A DNA stretch of 64,000 nt from Ruegeria atlantica (GCF_013032005.1 NZ_WQBE01000012.1:62001-126000); one strand, 5' to 3'. Shown: positions 54,872 through 64,000, counted from the first letter of the stretch. The notes: generated by a model not told the origin, from the sequence alone. Program-made: numbers and translations.

Positions 54872-55569
54872 TCTGCGCTTTTGCGCTGTGGAATGATCTG
54901 CTGCGCAATTCCTGCGAACACCAGGTACAGGCTAGTAATCACCAAACCCCAATGCGCCCAGCTTTCGGGGTGAAAGTCGACCCAGGCCGCCCAACCTGCA
55001 AAGAAGGTCCAGGCAAACGCCATCGGCAGCGACACCGCACGCCACCGCTCGGTCCGCACCGGGTGGATGAATTTCAGCGGCAGGAACATCGCCAGGGACA
55101 ACAGCGACACCAGCAGCAGGATGACCCAGAAATTGGGCTCTAACGCAAATATGACGATCACGAACATGTTCCAGCAACCGGGGAAGCCAGAAAATGAATT
55201 ATCTTTTGTTTTCATGCGAGTGTCTGCAAAATACATCGCACTACCAAAAGTGATGACAATGATGGCAAACCAACCGGTCCAGCCATCCATCAGCCCGGAT
55301 TTGAACAGCGCGAAGGCCGGAATGAATACATAGGTCAGATAGTCGATGATCAGATCCAGCAGCACCCCGTCGAACTCGGGCGCATTCTTTTTGACATGGT
55401 AGTGCCGCGCCAACGGCCCGTCGATCCCGTCCACGATAAACGAGACCACCAGCCATAGATACATCAGGCTCCATTTTTCTTCGACGGCCGCCAACATGGC
55501 CAGCATTGCGAAAACAGCACCTGTGGCAGTGAACAGATGGACGGAAAGGGCTTTGAATCTAAGAGTCAT
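54856..55569 (-). CDS. pcs: Phosphatidylcholine synthase
   Basis: Condenses choline with CDP-diacylglycerol in the inner membrane, the bacterial route to phosphatidylcholine. 237 aa, about eight membrane helices, with the CDP-alcohol phosphotransferase motif in DGIDGPLARHYHVKKNAPEFDGVLLDLIIDYLTY. This single-gene Pcs pathway is typical of alphaproteobacteria. Convergent with the GreA-like gene; no choline importer nearby. Confidence 0.93.
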   Translation of the reverse strand: MTLRFKALSVHLFTATGAVFAMLAMLAAVEEKWSLMYLWLVVSFIVDGIDGPLARHYHVKKNAPEFDGVLLDLIIDYLTYVFIPAFALFKSGLMDGWTGWFAIIVITFGSAMYFADTRMKTKDNSFSGFPGCWNMFVIVIFALEPNFWVILLLVSLLSLAMFLPLKFIHPVRTERWRAVSLPMAFAWTFFAGWAAWVDFHPESWAHWGLVITSLYLVFAGIAQQIIPQRKSADYKTS

Positions 55570-55652
55570 GGAGGGTTCATGTACGATGCATTCGGCAGAT
55601 GCAAACCAAAAGCAAGTTTAGAGTGAGTACCCAACGTTACGATGTAGAGACA

Positions 55653-56573
55653 TCACGCTTTGGGATGGGCGCGGTTGTAGACCTCCATCAACCGCGCTGT
55701 ATCCACAGCAGTGTATGTCTGTGTGGTCGAAAGCGATGCGTGTCCAAGCAATTCCTGAATGGCGCGCAGGTCCCCTCCGGCGGACAGAAGATGCGTGGCA
55801 AAGCTGTGTCGCATCGCGTGCGGCGTGGCGGTTGCCGGCAGGCCGAGTTGCATTCGGGCCTTGGCCATTACCCCCTGTATCGCGCGTGGATTCAGTGGGC
55901 CGCCGCGTACACCGCGAAACAGAGCTTTGTCCTTGGCGTGTGGATGTGGGCAAAGTCGCAGATAGTGGTCCACCGCTGCGCGGGCGGCGGGCAGAACCGG
56001 GACGATTCTCTCTTTGTCGCCTTTGCCGATGATGCGCAGGGTCTCCGGCAGGGGGGCATCTGCGCCGGTCAGTGTGAGCGCCTCGGAAATGCGCAGGCCG
56101 CAGCCATAGAGCAGCGTGACCACCGCCACGTCACGGGCCGCGACCCAATCGCTTGTCGATTGCAGCTCGACCGTTTCGATCATGGCGCGGGCGGCGTCTT
56201 CGGCCAGTGGCCGGGGCAGTTTCTTGGTAAACTTTGGCGCGCGGGTTGACAGCACGGCCGTGGGTTCAAACCCCTCACGTTCGGACAACCAGCGATAAAA
56301 GCTTTTGACGGCTGAAAGTTTGCGGGCAAGCGAGCGTGCGCCCACGCCAGACGCGCGTTGATCGGCCATCCAGGCGCGCATGTCGGATACCGTGATCCGG
56401 GCCAGCGCCGCCAGACCCTGCCGCTCGCTGTGGTGCAGGGTCATGAAGGACAGGAAATCGGTAATATCGCCGCGATAGGCGGTTTGCGTATTCTCAGACC
56501 GTCCGGCCAACGCCCCCAGACTGTCCAGCCAGTGCTGCAACGCATCGCGACAGGCCGGAGAGATCAGGCTCAT
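55653..56573 (-). CDS. xerC: Tyrosine recombinase XerC
   Basis: Resolves chromosome dimers at dif with XerD during division. 306 aa with an N-terminal SAM-like domain and the catalytic set: arginine in YGCGLRISEALTL, lysine near IGKGDKERIVP, HAMRHSFATHLLSAGG, and HASLSTTQTYTAVD with the tyrosine nucleophile. It is a housekeeping recombinase, not evidence of a mobile element. Starts four bases into the stop of the DUF484 gene, the widespread DUF484-xerC coupling. Confidence 0.93.
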   Translation of the reverse strand: MSLISPACRDALQHWLDSLGALAGRSENTQTAYRGDITDFLSFMTLHHSERQGLAALARITVSDMRAWMADQRASGVGARSLARKLSAVKSFYRWLSEREGFEPTAVLSTRAPKFTKKLPRPLAEDAARAMIETVELQSTSDWVAARDVAVVTLLYGCGLRISEALTLTGADAPLPETLRIIGKGDKERIVPVLPAARAAVDHYLRLCPHPHAKDKALFRGVRGGPLNPRAIQGVMAKARMQLGLPATATPHAMRHSFATHLLSAGGDLRAIQELLGHASLSTTQTYTAVDTARLMEVYNRAHPKA

Positions 56574-57277
56574 GACAACCAGTGGCGCATTGATCGTTCG
56601 AACACACTAGCAAAAAACGACAGCAGATCGGTGCCCAGTTGCGGAGTGAAATGGTTGGCGTCTTTGGATCCCATAACAATCATGCCGGGCAAGCGCCCAT
56701 CGCCCAAATTCAATTTCAGACAGGCCTCGGACCTGAACTGATTGGCCGTAGCCCCAAAAATCCGGGGATTTGGGTTTGGAACCTGACGCAGAACAACCTC
56801 GCGTGCGGGGCCGCCGCGGTCTTGGCTGAGATAGGCGTTGATTGCGCCCGGCTCGACCACGGTCAGCACGCCGCCCAGTTTTTCGATTGCCTGATCTTCC
56901 TGCATCACTGTTGTTTCCAGAACCAACGTGATGTGATCGATGCGCAGAATCTCGGCCACGTCGCTGCCTAGCGCGCGCAGGAAGTCTTCGAACTCGACAG
57001 GTTCCAGCAGGCGCAGAATGGCGCGATGCACCTGATTTGTGCCCGCCAGGTTTTCGTATGCCGCTGCAATGACCGAACGGTGAGTGTCCTCAAGCCGGTC
57101 CAGCCGCGCCTCAAGCCGTTGCATGGCGATACCGCGCAGGTCGATGACATTGTCACCGCGCGCCTGTTCGTTGGCTGCGACCAGCGCCTGCATCAGATCC
57201 TTGTCGTCCAGCACAGCGTCCGGTTCAGCCAGAATCGCGGCGCGGAGATTATCCTTGAGTTTGGTGTTGCTGCTCAT
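56570..57277 (-). CDS. DUF484 protein (GAF-like)
   Basis: 235 aa. Helical N-terminus with a coiled coil (MQRLEARLDRLEDTHRSVIAAAYENLAG) and a GAF-like C-terminal domain (GAINAYLSQDRGGPAREVVLRQVPNPNPRIFGATANQFRSEACLKLNLGDGRLPGMIVMGSKDANHF), the layout of DUF484 proteins. It is coupled to xerC by overlap, as in many proteobacteria; its role there is not known to me. Confidence 0.85.
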   Translation of the reverse strand: MSSNTKLKDNLRAAILAEPDAVLDDKDLMQALVAANEQARGDNVIDLRGIAMQRLEARLDRLEDTHRSVIAAAYENLAGTNQVHRAILRLLEPVEFEDFLRALGSDVAEILRIDHITLVLETTVMQEDQAIEKLGGVLTVVEPGAINAYLSQDRGGPAREVVLRQVPNPNPRIFGATANQFRSEACLKLNLGDGRLPGMIVMGSKDANHFTPQLGTDLLSFFASVFERSMRHWLS

Positions 57278-57436
57278 GTCCCGTCCGGTCTTTTTTTGTT
57301 GAGCGGCTTATAACACGGGTTGGTGCATTTGCCTTGGAAAAAATACAGGCAAAAGTAGAATTAAACTTGGGTTGTGTCGGAAAAGCTCCCGCCTGCAATG
57401 CCCTGATCAAAAGATCAGATTCTGCAGTTGGGCCGG

Positions 57437-57460
57437 GCGCGACGCCTGATGGCGCCGCGC
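57437..57460 (-). terminator. Hairpin after the transaldolase gene
   Basis: GCGCGACGCC/GGCGCCGCGC, a 10-bp stem with a TGAT loop and one G-U pair, just past the transaldolase stop; there is no clear U-run, so a Rho-dependent end is possible. A shorter CTGATC-AAAA-GATCAG hairpin lies at 57403-57418. Confidence 0.35.
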
Positions 57461-57475
57461 GGGAGCGTTACAGGA

Positions 57476-58129
57476 TCAGAGGATTTTCTGACCGGTCTTG
57501 GCCCAATCAGCCAGGAAGGTTTCAAGACCCTTGTCCGTCAGCGGGTGATCCGCCAGTTTTTTGATCACGGCGGGTGGTGCGGTGATCACGTCTGCACCGA
57601 TGCGGGCGCTATCTGTCACGTGGTTCACGGTGCGGATCGAGGCTGCTAGAATCTCGGTCTCGTACCCATAATTGTCATAGACCTGACGGATGTCGGCAAT
57701 CAGGTCCATGCCGTCGAGGTTGATATCATCCAGACGGCCAATAAAGGGCGAGATGAATGTTGCACCCGCCTTGGCAGCCAGAATCGCCTGATTGGTTGAG
57801 AAGCACAGGGTCACGTTAACCATCTGGCCTTCGTCGGTCAGCGTTTTACAGGCCTTCAGGCCGGCCCATGTCAGCGGTACTTTGACAGCGATATTCGACG
57901 CGATCTTGGCCAGCTTGCGCCCTTCGGCGATCATATCGTCGGCTTCGGTCGCAACCACTTCGGCGGACACGGGGCCGTCGACCAGATCGCAGATCTCTTT
58001 GGTCACTTCCAGAATGTCGCGTCCCGATTTCAGGATCAGCGAGGGGTTGGTGGTTACGCCGTCCACCATGCCCAGATCGTTCAGTTCGGCGATGGCGTCG
58101 ATCTCGGCGGTGTCTACGAAGAATTTCAT
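57476..58129 (-). CDS. Transaldolase / fructose-6-phosphate aldolase-like enzyme
   Basis: 217 aa small-form transaldolase (TalC/FSA group). The Schiff-base lysine is K83 ([12 protein letters not shown]), with [29 protein letters not shown] and [12 protein letters not shown]. Length and motifs fit the family; whether it is transaldolase or F6P aldolase cannot be told from sequence. Divergent from priA. Confidence 0.9.
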   Translation of the reverse strand: MKFFVDTAEIDAIAELNDLGMVDGVTTNPSLILKSGRDILEVTKEICDLVDGPVSAEVVATEADDMIAEGRKLAKIASNIAVKVPLTWAGLKACKTLTDEGQMVNVTLCFSTNQAILAAKAGATFISPFIGRLDDINLDGMDLIADIRQVYDNYGYETEILAASIRTVNHVTDSARIGADVITAPPAVIKKLADHPLTDKGLETFLADWAKTGQKIL

Positions 58130-58219
58130 GAGGGCAGTCCTTTGATGGGTTGGCCTTGGTCGCGGATGCCTTTACCTCAAAGAGACCCATGCTGAAACCC
58201 CCTGGCCCAAGGATATGCA

Positions 58220-60415
58220 TTGAGCACTCAGGAGTATTTCGACCAAGGTGAGCTGGTTGCCGTGCTGACCGCACAGCCGCTGGACCGGACGCTGGATTAC
58301 AAGGCGCCCGAGGGCGGGTGTTTTCTGGGCGCGTTTGTCGAGGTGCCGCTGGGCCCGCGCAAGGTTCTAGGCGTGGTGTGGGGGCCAGGGCAGGGCGGCT
58401 TTGATCTAAGCAAGGCCCGATCGGTGATCCGCGTGCTTGAGGTTGCGCCGATGCGCGAAGAGATGCGCGTGTTTCTGGGGCGCGTGGCTGACTACACGCT
58501 GACGCCGATGCCATCAATGCTGCGGTTGGCGACGCGCGCGCCTGGACTGGGTGATCCACCGTCAATGCGCAAGATTTATCGCCTTGGACAAGGTGAGCCA
58601 GACCGGATGACCGACGCGCGGACCCGTGTTCTGGAGGTTTTGCGGGACTATGGCGGGTTGGCATTTACGCTGAAGGAATTGGCGGAACAGGCTGGTGTGA
58701 CATCGTCAGTTGTCAAAGGCTTGGTGAAACAGGGTGCCGTGCGCGAGGAGGACAGCCCGCGCGATTTGCCCTATCCACATTTGGATCCGGATCTGCCGGG
58801 CAAGACCCTGACCGAAGATCAGACGGCAGCGGTTGCTAAGTTGCAGACCGGTCAGCGTACCGGCGACTATGGAACGACATTGCTGAAGGGGGTGACCGGC
58901 TCAGGCAAGACCGAGGTCTATCTGGAAGCTGTGGCCGAGGCGTTGCGGATGGGTCGGCAGGCGCTGGTGTTGTTGCCCGAGATTGCCCTTACCGCCGAAT
59001 TCCTGACGCGGGTTGAGGCGCGGTTTGGCGCGCGCCCGGCCGAGTGGCACTCGGGTGCGACAATGACCGAACGCCGCCGGGTTTGGCGGATGGTCGGGCA
59101 GGGTGACGCGCAACTGGTCGTGGGCGCGCGTTCGGCGTTGTTCCTGCCATTTCGGGATTTGGGTTTGGTTGTGGTCGATGAAGAACACGACACCTCGTAC
59201 AAACAGGAAGACGGCGTGCATTACAGCGCCCGTGACATGGCGGTTCTGCGGTCGGCCATTTGCGGTGCGCGGGTGATTCTGGCCAGCGCCACGCCGTCGC
59301 TGGAAAGCTGGGCCAATGCGGAGGCGGGCAAGTATGAGCGGCTCGACCTGACATCGCGGTTTGGGGCGGCAGTACTGCCCGAGATGCAGCCGATCGACAT
59401 GCGGGCCGAGCAGATGCAGCCGGGCACGTGGATTTCTCCAAGCTTGCGGCAGGCCGTGCGGCAGCGGATCGAAAGGGGCGAGCAGTCGCTTTTGTTCATC
59501 AACCGCCGCGGTTATGCGCCGGTGACGTTGTGTCGGGCATGCGGCGAACAGATTGCCTGCGATCACTGTGATGCGCGGATGGTTGAACACCGGTTTCTCA
59601 AGCGTCTGATGTGCCATCAATGTGGTGAGACCAAACCGATGCCTGACGCCTGCCCCTCGTGCGGTGTCGAAGGCAAGCTGGCCCCGGTCGGGCCCGGGAT
59701 CGAACGGTTGGCAGAAGAGGCCGAGGCGACATTCCCCGAAGCTAAGATCGCGATGCTCAGCTCTGATCTGTTCGGATCGGCGCGGGCGTTGAAGGCCAAG
59801 ATCGAGGAGATCGCCGAGGGGGATGCCGACCTCATTATCGGCACGCAGCTGGTGGCCAAAGGACATAACTTTCCCAAACTGACCTTGGTGGGAGTTATTG
59901 ATGCTGATCTCAGCCTGCATGGCGCCGACCTGCGCGCCGCCGAACGCACGTTCCAGTTGATGCGACAAGTCGCAGGTCGGGCTGGGCGCGCGGACAAGCC
60001 GGGGCAGGCGTTGTTACAGACGTTTCAGCCAGAACATCCGGTGATCCGCGCCATTCTGTCGGGTGACGAGGAAGGTTTCTGGAAGGCCGAGGCCGCAGGG
60101 CGGCAGGCGGCTGGCGTGCCGCCTTACGGGCGCATGGCCGGGATCGTTTTGTCCGGGCCCGAGGTCGGCCCTGTCTTTGACATCGGCAATACCATGGCCC
60201 GAAACGATGCACCGCTGCGCGAGATCGGGGCGCAGGTGTTCGGCCCGGCCCCCGCGCCCATCGCGCGTATCCGGGGCAGACACCGTGTACGCCTGCTGGT
60301 CAAAGCCCCGAAAGGTGCGCCTATTCAAGACGCTATCGCCCGTTGGATCGCCCCATTGCGCCTGAAAGGCGACATCCGACTGACTGTTGATATCGACCCG
60401 CAAAGTTTCTACTGA
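58220..60415 (+). CDS. priA: Primosomal replication protein N' (PriA helicase)
   Basis: Restarts stalled replication forks. 731 aa: an N-terminal fork-binding domain, Walker A GVTGSGKT (residues 224-231), the DEEH box (VVVDEEHDTSYKQED), SATPSLESWANAEAGKY, a zinc-binding insert (CRACGEQIACDHCD ... CHQCGETKPMPDACPSCG) and a C-terminal helicase lobe (DADLSLHGADLRAAERTFQLMRQVAGRAGR). TTG start with AAGGAT upstream. Confidence 0.95.
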   Translation: MSTQEYFDQGELVAVLTAQPLDRTLDYKAPEGGCFLGAFVEVPLGPRKVLGVVWGPGQGGFDLSKARSVIRVLEVAPMREEMRVFLGRVADYTLTPMPSMLRLATRAPGLGDPPSMRKIYRLGQGEPDRMTDARTRVLEVLRDYGGLAFTLKELAEQAGVTSSVVKGLVKQGAVREEDSPRDLPYPHLDPDLPGKTLTEDQTAAVAKLQTGQRTGDYGTTLLKGVTGSGKTEVYLEAVAEALRMGRQALVLLPEIALTAEFLTRVEARFGARPAEWHSGATMTERRRVWRMVGQGDAQLVVGARSALFLPFRDLGLVVVDEEHDTSYKQEDGVHYSARDMAVLRSAICGARVILASATPSLESWANAEAGKYERLDLTSRFGAAVLPEMQPIDMRAEQMQPGTWISPSLRQAVRQRIERGEQSLLFINRRGYAPVTLCRACGEQIACDHCDARMVEHRFLKRLMCHQCGETKPMPDACPSCGVEGKLAPVGPGIERLAEEAEATFPEAKIAMLSSDLFGSARALKAKIEEIAEGDADLIIGTQLVAKGHNFPKLTLVGVIDADLSLHGADLRAAERTFQLMRQVAGRAGRADKPGQALLQTFQPEHPVIRAILSGDEEGFWKAEAAGRQAAGVPPYGRMAGIVLSGPEVGPVFDIGNTMARNDAPLREIGAQVFGPAPAPIARIRGRHRVRLLVKAPKGAPIQDAIARWIAPLRLKGDIRLTVDIDPQSFY

Positions 60416-60493
60416 CTCTGCGTTGGCGCAGGGCTGCTGTGCATAGGTAACTTCCCCCTCGTCAAATCCCAAAAATGGGCGTAGAGGGGTCTC

Positions 60494-61726
60494 ATGCTGA
60501 AACCCATGCCCCTTGCTGAGGCACAGAGCCTTCCGTTCTGGCGCCGCCCGGTGACGCTCTTGTTCGTAATGGCGTTGACCATGCCCATTGCCTTCAACGC
60601 GTGGAGCGCGCTGTTGAACAACTTCGTGATCGAGGTTGCCAATTTCGACGGTGCAGATATCGGCCTGTTGCACACGGTTCGTGAGATTCCTGGCTTTCTT
60701 GCCATCGGCGTGATCGCGGTGATCATCTTTATCCGCGAACAAGTGCTGGCGATGATCTCGCTGATGATGCTGGGTGTGGCAACGGCGGTGACGGCTTGGT
60801 TCCCAAGTTTGGGCGGGCTGCTGTTCGTTACCCTGTTCAGCTCGATAGGCTTTCACTACTACGAAACCGTCAACCAATCGCTGCAACTGCAATGGTTGCC
60901 TAAGGACCGCGCACCGCAGGTGCTGGGTTGGCTGGTTGCAATGGGCTCGGCAGCTACGGCGGTTGTGTATGGTTTGATCGTGCTGACCTGGGAACGGTTC
61001 GATCTGTCCTATAACTTCGTGTTTATGGCGGCAGGTGGAGCAACGGCCCTGCTGGCGCTGTTTTGCTTGTTCGCTTTCCCACAGTTTGATGCGCCTACGC
61101 CGCAGACCAAGAAACTGGTCCTGCGTCGCCGGTACTGGCTGTATTATGCCTTGCAGTTCATGGCTGGCGCTCGGCGGCAGATTTTCGTCGTCTTCGCAGG
61201 CTTTATGATGGTCGAGAAGTTCGGATTTGAAGTGCATGAACTGACCAGCCTCTATCTGATCAATCTGATGATCAACATGATGGCCGCCCCGTTGCTGGGC
61301 AAGGCGGTGGCACGGTTCGGTGAACGGCGTACGCTGATCTTTGAATATGCCGGTCTGGCCATCGTGTTCGCTGCATATGGCGGCATCTACTGGTTTGGCT
61401 GGGGCGTCATACTGGCCGCAACCCTCTATGTGATCGACCACGTTTTGTTTGCGTTGGCTTTGGCGCTGAAGACCTATTTCCAGAAGATCGCCGATCCGGC
61501 CGATATCGCGCCCACGGCGGCTGTGGCCTTTACCATCAACCACATCGCGGCAGTGTTCCTGCCTGCGTTGCTGGGCCTACTTTGGGTGGCCTCGCCTGGA
61601 GCGGTCTTTGCACTGGCCGCCGCGATGGCGATGGTGTCGCTGGGCTTATCGCTGCTGATCCCGCGCCATCCTGAGGCTGGCAACGAAACCATCCTGTCGA
61701 AATACGTCCCGGCCCCAGCAGAATAA
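60494..61726 (+). CDS. Major facilitator superfamily transporter
   Basis: 410 aa, twelve predicted helices in two halves with a basic loop between (FPQFDAPTPQTKKLVLRRRYW). Conserved features of the family are weak: the first loop reads FDGADIGLLHTVREIPGF in place of the usual G-x3-D-R. Substrate unknown. Same direction as priA 78 bases upstream and prmA 66 bases downstream. Confidence 0.85.
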   Translation: MLKPMPLAEAQSLPFWRRPVTLLFVMALTMPIAFNAWSALLNNFVIEVANFDGADIGLLHTVREIPGFLAIGVIAVIIFIREQVLAMISLMMLGVATAVTAWFPSLGGLLFVTLFSSIGFHYYETVNQSLQLQWLPKDRAPQVLGWLVAMGSAATAVVYGLIVLTWERFDLSYNFVFMAAGGATALLALFCLFAFPQFDAPTPQTKKLVLRRRYWLYYALQFMAGARRQIFVVFAGFMMVEKFGFEVHELTSLYLINLMINMMAAPLLGKAVARFGERRTLIFEYAGLAIVFAAYGGIYWFGWGVILAATLYVIDHVLFALALALKTYFQKIADPADIAPTAAVAFTINHIAAVFLPALLGLLWVASPGAVFALAAAMAMVSLGLSLLIPRHPEAGNETILSKYVPAPAE

Positions 61727-61792
61727 GTGCAACTGCTTGACCTTGGCGGGCCCACGCCCTAGGCGCTGTTTCAACTGAGACAGGAGGCCCCC

Positions 61793-62671
61793 ATGCCCAC
61801 ATTCACTGCGCTTACCACTCTGACCGGCAGGAAAGCCGCCGAAGGTTTGGGCGAAGCGATGGAGCGGCTAGACCCGGAACCCACGGGCGTTGGCGTGTTC
61901 GAGGTCGAGGACGGCTCGGGCCTGTGGGAAGTTGGCGGTTATTTCACCGAAGCCCCCGATGACACCGCATTGGCCGTTCTGGCCGCGGCCTTCGAGGCCA
62001 AGCCGTTTGTGGTTTCGGAACTGCCCGAAACCGATTGGGTTGCCCATGTGCGCCGCGAACTCGCCCCGGTCGAGGCAGGGCGGTTCTTCGTCTATGGCAG
62101 CCACGATGCCGATAAGCTGCCCGAAGGGCGCATCCCGCTATTGATTGAGGCCGCGATGGCCTTTGGCACCGGTCACCATGGCACGACCTTGGGTTGCCTC
62201 AAGGCGCTGGATTTCCTGCTGGACGATGAATTCACGGCATCCAAAGTTGCCGATATCGGCTGCGGGACTGCCGTTTTGGCCATGGCCGCCGCGCGGGTTT
62301 GGGACGGTGATATCATCGCCAGCGACATAGATCAGGTTGCGGTAGATGTGGCCGAAGCCAATCTGAAAGCCAACGATATGGCCGGTAGGGTTCAATGCAT
62401 CGAAGCCGCTGGATTCGATCACCCGGATCTGCAGTCGCACGCCCCTTACGACCTGATTTTTGCCAATATTCTCAAAGGTCCATTGGTTGCCTTGTCCCCT
62501 GAAATCGGAGCGAATCTGCGGGCCGGAGGATATGCAATTCTTTCGGGAATCCTCAATGAGCAGGCCGATGATGTGATCTCGGTTTATCTACAAAACGGGT
62601 TCAATTTAACTAAAAGAGATGAGATTGGTGAATGGACAACGCTAATCTTAAGCAAACAGGGCGTAATTTAG
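61793..62671 (+). CDS. prmA: Ribosomal protein L11 methyltransferase
   Basis: 292 aa. Trimethylates L11 on several residues. SAM motifs ADIGCGTAVLAMAAARVWDGDIIASDIDQVAV and NILKGPLVALSPEIGANLRAGG, with the AFGTGHHGTT substrate loop, are canonical. AGGAGG precedes the ATG. Normal length. Confidence 0.95.
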   Translation: MPTFTALTTLTGRKAAEGLGEAMERLDPEPTGVGVFEVEDGSGLWEVGGYFTEAPDDTALAVLAAAFEAKPFVVSELPETDWVAHVRRELAPVEAGRFFVYGSHDADKLPEGRIPLLIEAAMAFGTGHHGTTLGCLKALDFLLDDEFTASKVADIGCGTAVLAMAAARVWDGDIIASDIDQVAVDVAEANLKANDMAGRVQCIEAAGFDHPDLQSHAPYDLIFANILKGPLVALSPEIGANLRAGGYAILSGILNEQADDVISVYLQNGFNLTKRDEIGEWTTLILSKQGVI

Positions 62672-62769
62672 ACCATTTTCAGGAGTTTCATGGATTCTTG
62701 CCTCTTTTTTGTCGCAATCTGTAACTACCGTCAGGACGTGGTTACGGGGGCGGTTTATTGGAGGCTGCC

Positions 62770-63114
62770 ATGACGGGAAAACAACTGGAATTTGGTCAGC
62801 GCGTTCATCGCCTGAACAAGAAACACGCCAAGCTCAGCCGGGGCTATCGCGCCACGATGCGCAAAGATGGCCTGGTGGTGATGAAACCGCAGCGAGTCAA
62901 ATCTGCGGTTCCGGCTAAGCTGCTCTTGATCTGTCTTGCTGGGCTGTTTGCATTCAAGACCTTTTTGCTAACCAGCCTTGGCGCTTCGGCCTATCAATAT
63001 CGCGTTGATAGTCTGGCGCAGGGTACGTCGGTTGAACAGGCCGGCGCCTGGGTCATGCAGATTGACCCCGTGTCAGAGTTTTTGGCGACGAATATCAATA
63101 GCCTCATTCGCTGA
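62770..63114 (+). CDS. Small membrane-anchored protein of unknown function
   Basis: 114 aa. A basic N-terminal third (RVHRLNKKHAKLSRGYRATMRKDGLVVMKPQRVKS) precedes one hydrophobic helix (PAKLLLICLAGLFAFKTFLLTSL) and a short periplasmic tail (WVMQIDPVSEFLATNINSLIR). GGAGG lies six bases before the ATG. Orphan in my recognition; resembles small roseobacter membrane proteins only in layout. Confidence 0.6.
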   Translation: MTGKQLEFGQRVHRLNKKHAKLSRGYRATMRKDGLVVMKPQRVKSAVPAKLLLICLAGLFAFKTFLLTSLGASAYQYRVDSLAQGTSVEQAGAWVMQIDPVSEFLATNINSLIR

Positions 63115-63135
63115 ATTCGGTCAGCTTTGAAAAGA

Positions 63136-63170
63136 AACGCCGCGCATCGTGAAATGCGCGGCGTTCTTTT
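63136..63170 (+). terminator. Strong hairpin terminator
   Basis: AACGCCGCGCAT / ATGCGCGGCGTT, 12-bp perfect stem with a 6-base loop followed by CTTTT; shared by the two convergent small genes. Confidence 0.88.
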
Positions 63171-63214
63171 GTGCCCCTAAGGGAGGAAAGGGGCGAATGA
63201 GTGATGGTTGCGTC

Positions 63215-63427
63215 TTACCGACGACCTTCCACCACGACGTCAATATCGCCGCGGCACAGGCCGATATCTTCCAGCTCGCGATCAGTCAGACCGCTCAGCG
63301 TGTTGCGGGTTACACGGGCGTCATTCCATTCTGCGACGGCGTTTACGACCGATGCGAAAGTTGCGCCGATACGGCCGACGAGGCCGAATGAGCCAGTGGT
63401 GGCGCGGGTGGTGTCCAATGCAGCCAT
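63215..63427 (-). CDS. DUF1127 (YjiS-like) small basic protein
   Basis: 70 aa. The C-terminal half LSGLTDRELEDIGLCRGDID is the DUF1127 signature, with arginine-rich flanks; such proteins are abundant in alphaproteobacteria and often stress- or phosphate-responsive. AAGGAAACAGGA precedes the ATG at 63427. An inverted repeat at 63509-63533 lies 80 bases upstream. Confidence 0.85.
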   Translation of the reverse strand: MAALDTTRATTGSFGLVGRIGATFASVVNAVAEWNDARVTRNTLSGLTDRELEDIGLCRGDIDVVVEGRR

Positions 63428-63508
63428 ATCCTGTTTCCTTCTGGTTGGTGTTACAGTTTTGATACTAAGCGGGCATCTAGTGACGTGGATTTGGCCGCGC
63501 AAGAGCAG

Positions 63509-63533
63509 AAATTGCATGTGTCCTATGCAATTT
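63509..63533. promoter_or_regulatory. Inverted repeat upstream of the DUF1127 gene
   Basis: Nine-base arms AAATTGCAT and ATGCAATTT around GTGTCCT. Could be an operator or a transcript hairpin; a possible TTGCGC-17-TAGATG promoter for the DUF1127 gene lies between it and the gene. Confidence 0.45.
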
Positions 63534-63756
63534 TTGCAAGGGTGGTTCTTTCTAAAAAAGCCTTAATTTATTAGCCATTTAACGGTCATGAAACGTGTCG
63601 AATTCAGGCATTTCGCTGTCGCAAACAGGCCGCGCTGTCGCGGGTGGGTTAGGTGTGTCGTTTTCAGACTTCGTGTCAATTCGCTTGGAAAATGTTCACG
63701 CTTCGTGCTAATCGGAAACAAAGATCACAAAAAACCCGAGCAGGCCGAGGCACGAC

Positions 63757-64000
63757 ATGCGAATTCTGGGCATTGATCCGGGGCTAAGGACCCTGGGATG
63801 GGGCGTCATCGAATCACATGGCAGCCGTCTGACCCATGTTGCCAACGGTTTGTGCAAGTCGGACGGGGATGATCTGGGTGAGCGGTTGTTGTCACTGCAC
63901 AATCAGATCGTCGAGGTCATCGCCGAGCATCAACCTGATCAGGCAGCTATCGAACAGACCTTCGTCAACAAAGACGGGGCCGGAACGCTAAAGCTGGGTC
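63757..64000 (+). CDS. ruvC: Holliday junction endonuclease RuvC, 5' part, cut by the window end
   Basis: The window holds 81 codons of ruvC starting at ATG 63757 with GAGG six bases upstream. [20 protein letters not shown] carries the first catalytic aspartate (D7), and [19 protein letters not shown] the RuvC glutamate (E67) and DNA-binding loop. It resolves Holliday junctions with RuvAB, whose genes would be expected downstream. The 3' end lies outside the window. Confidence 0.92.
   Translation, partial: MRILGIDPGLRTLGWGVIESHGSRLTHVANGLCKSDGDDLGERLLSLHNQIVEVIAEHQPDQAAIEQTFVNKDGAGTLKLG

Noticed and set aside
55653..56573. XerC taken as a sign of an integrated mobile element
   Set aside because: All features are those of the housekeeping dimer-resolution recombinase, coupled to DUF484; no att repeats or cargo nearby.
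1..64000. CRISPR array, transposase or prophage module
   Set aside because: Read through both strands without finding direct-repeat/spacer arrays, transposase motifs or phage structural genes.

Overview
The window is a chromosomal segment of about 60% GC from an alphaproteobacterium, almost certainly a marine Rhodobacterales (Roseobacter-group) bacterium. This rests on protein content: a two-subunit formate dehydrogenase with a fused NuoE-NuoF subunit, phosphatidylcholine synthase, a class II-like AroA, a trpF-x-trpB arrangement with trpA elsewhere, a DUF1127 protein and an Omp85/TamB pair. No database was searched. Most of the window is ordinary housekeeping chromosome, with no transposase, integrase of a mobile element, CRISPR array or prophage module.

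Layout. 1-2.8 kb: trmB, then the translationally coupled aroA-cmk pair. 2.8-7.6 kb: small exported proteins, an orphan flavin-dependent halogenase and a convergent sulfatase-superfamily enzyme. 7.6-12.9 kb: rpsA, ihfB, lapA-domain gene, trpF, a small unknown gene and trpB. 12.9-13.65 kb: a gene-poor stretch holding tandem atypical tRNA-like sequences and GC-rich sequence of unknown nature. 13.6-20.3 kb: an SPFH protein, then on the minus strand DUF2237, a serine hydrolase, pth, rplY, an AT-rich repeat patch, lldD and trpA. 20.3-29.8 kb: a PagL-like protein, ychF, a secreted unknown behind a perfect palindrome, a LysR regulator, formate dehydrogenase, and a cyclase-thioesterase pair. 29.8-35.7 kb: tamB and tamA. 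35.9-42.3 kb: GAPDH, small exported proteins, a 2-hydroxyacid dehydrogenase, a thioesterase, a DUF1007/Ni-Co exporter pair and truA. 42.4-50.7 kb: ycjX-GNAT-ycjF, a VIT transporter and a run of membrane proteins. 50.9-64 kb: ileS, ogt, a GreA-like protein, pcs, xerC, DUF484, transaldolase, priA, an MFS transporter, prmA, a small membrane protein, DUF1127 and the first part of ruvC, cut by the window end.

Working together: TamA/TamB form an outer-membrane assembly machine; FdhB/FdhA form an NAD-linked formate dehydrogenase probably controlled by the adjacent LysR; TrpF, TrpB and TrpA act in one pathway although trpA is transcribed separately; XerC, PriA and RuvC belong to chromosome maintenance.

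The items most worth a second look are the overlapping tRNA-like sequences after trpB, five AAGGATA repeats spaced two helical turns apart between lldD and rplY, a 24-bp perfect palindrome before a secreted orphan, the stand-alone halogenase, and a PagL homologue that seems to lack its catalytic acid.
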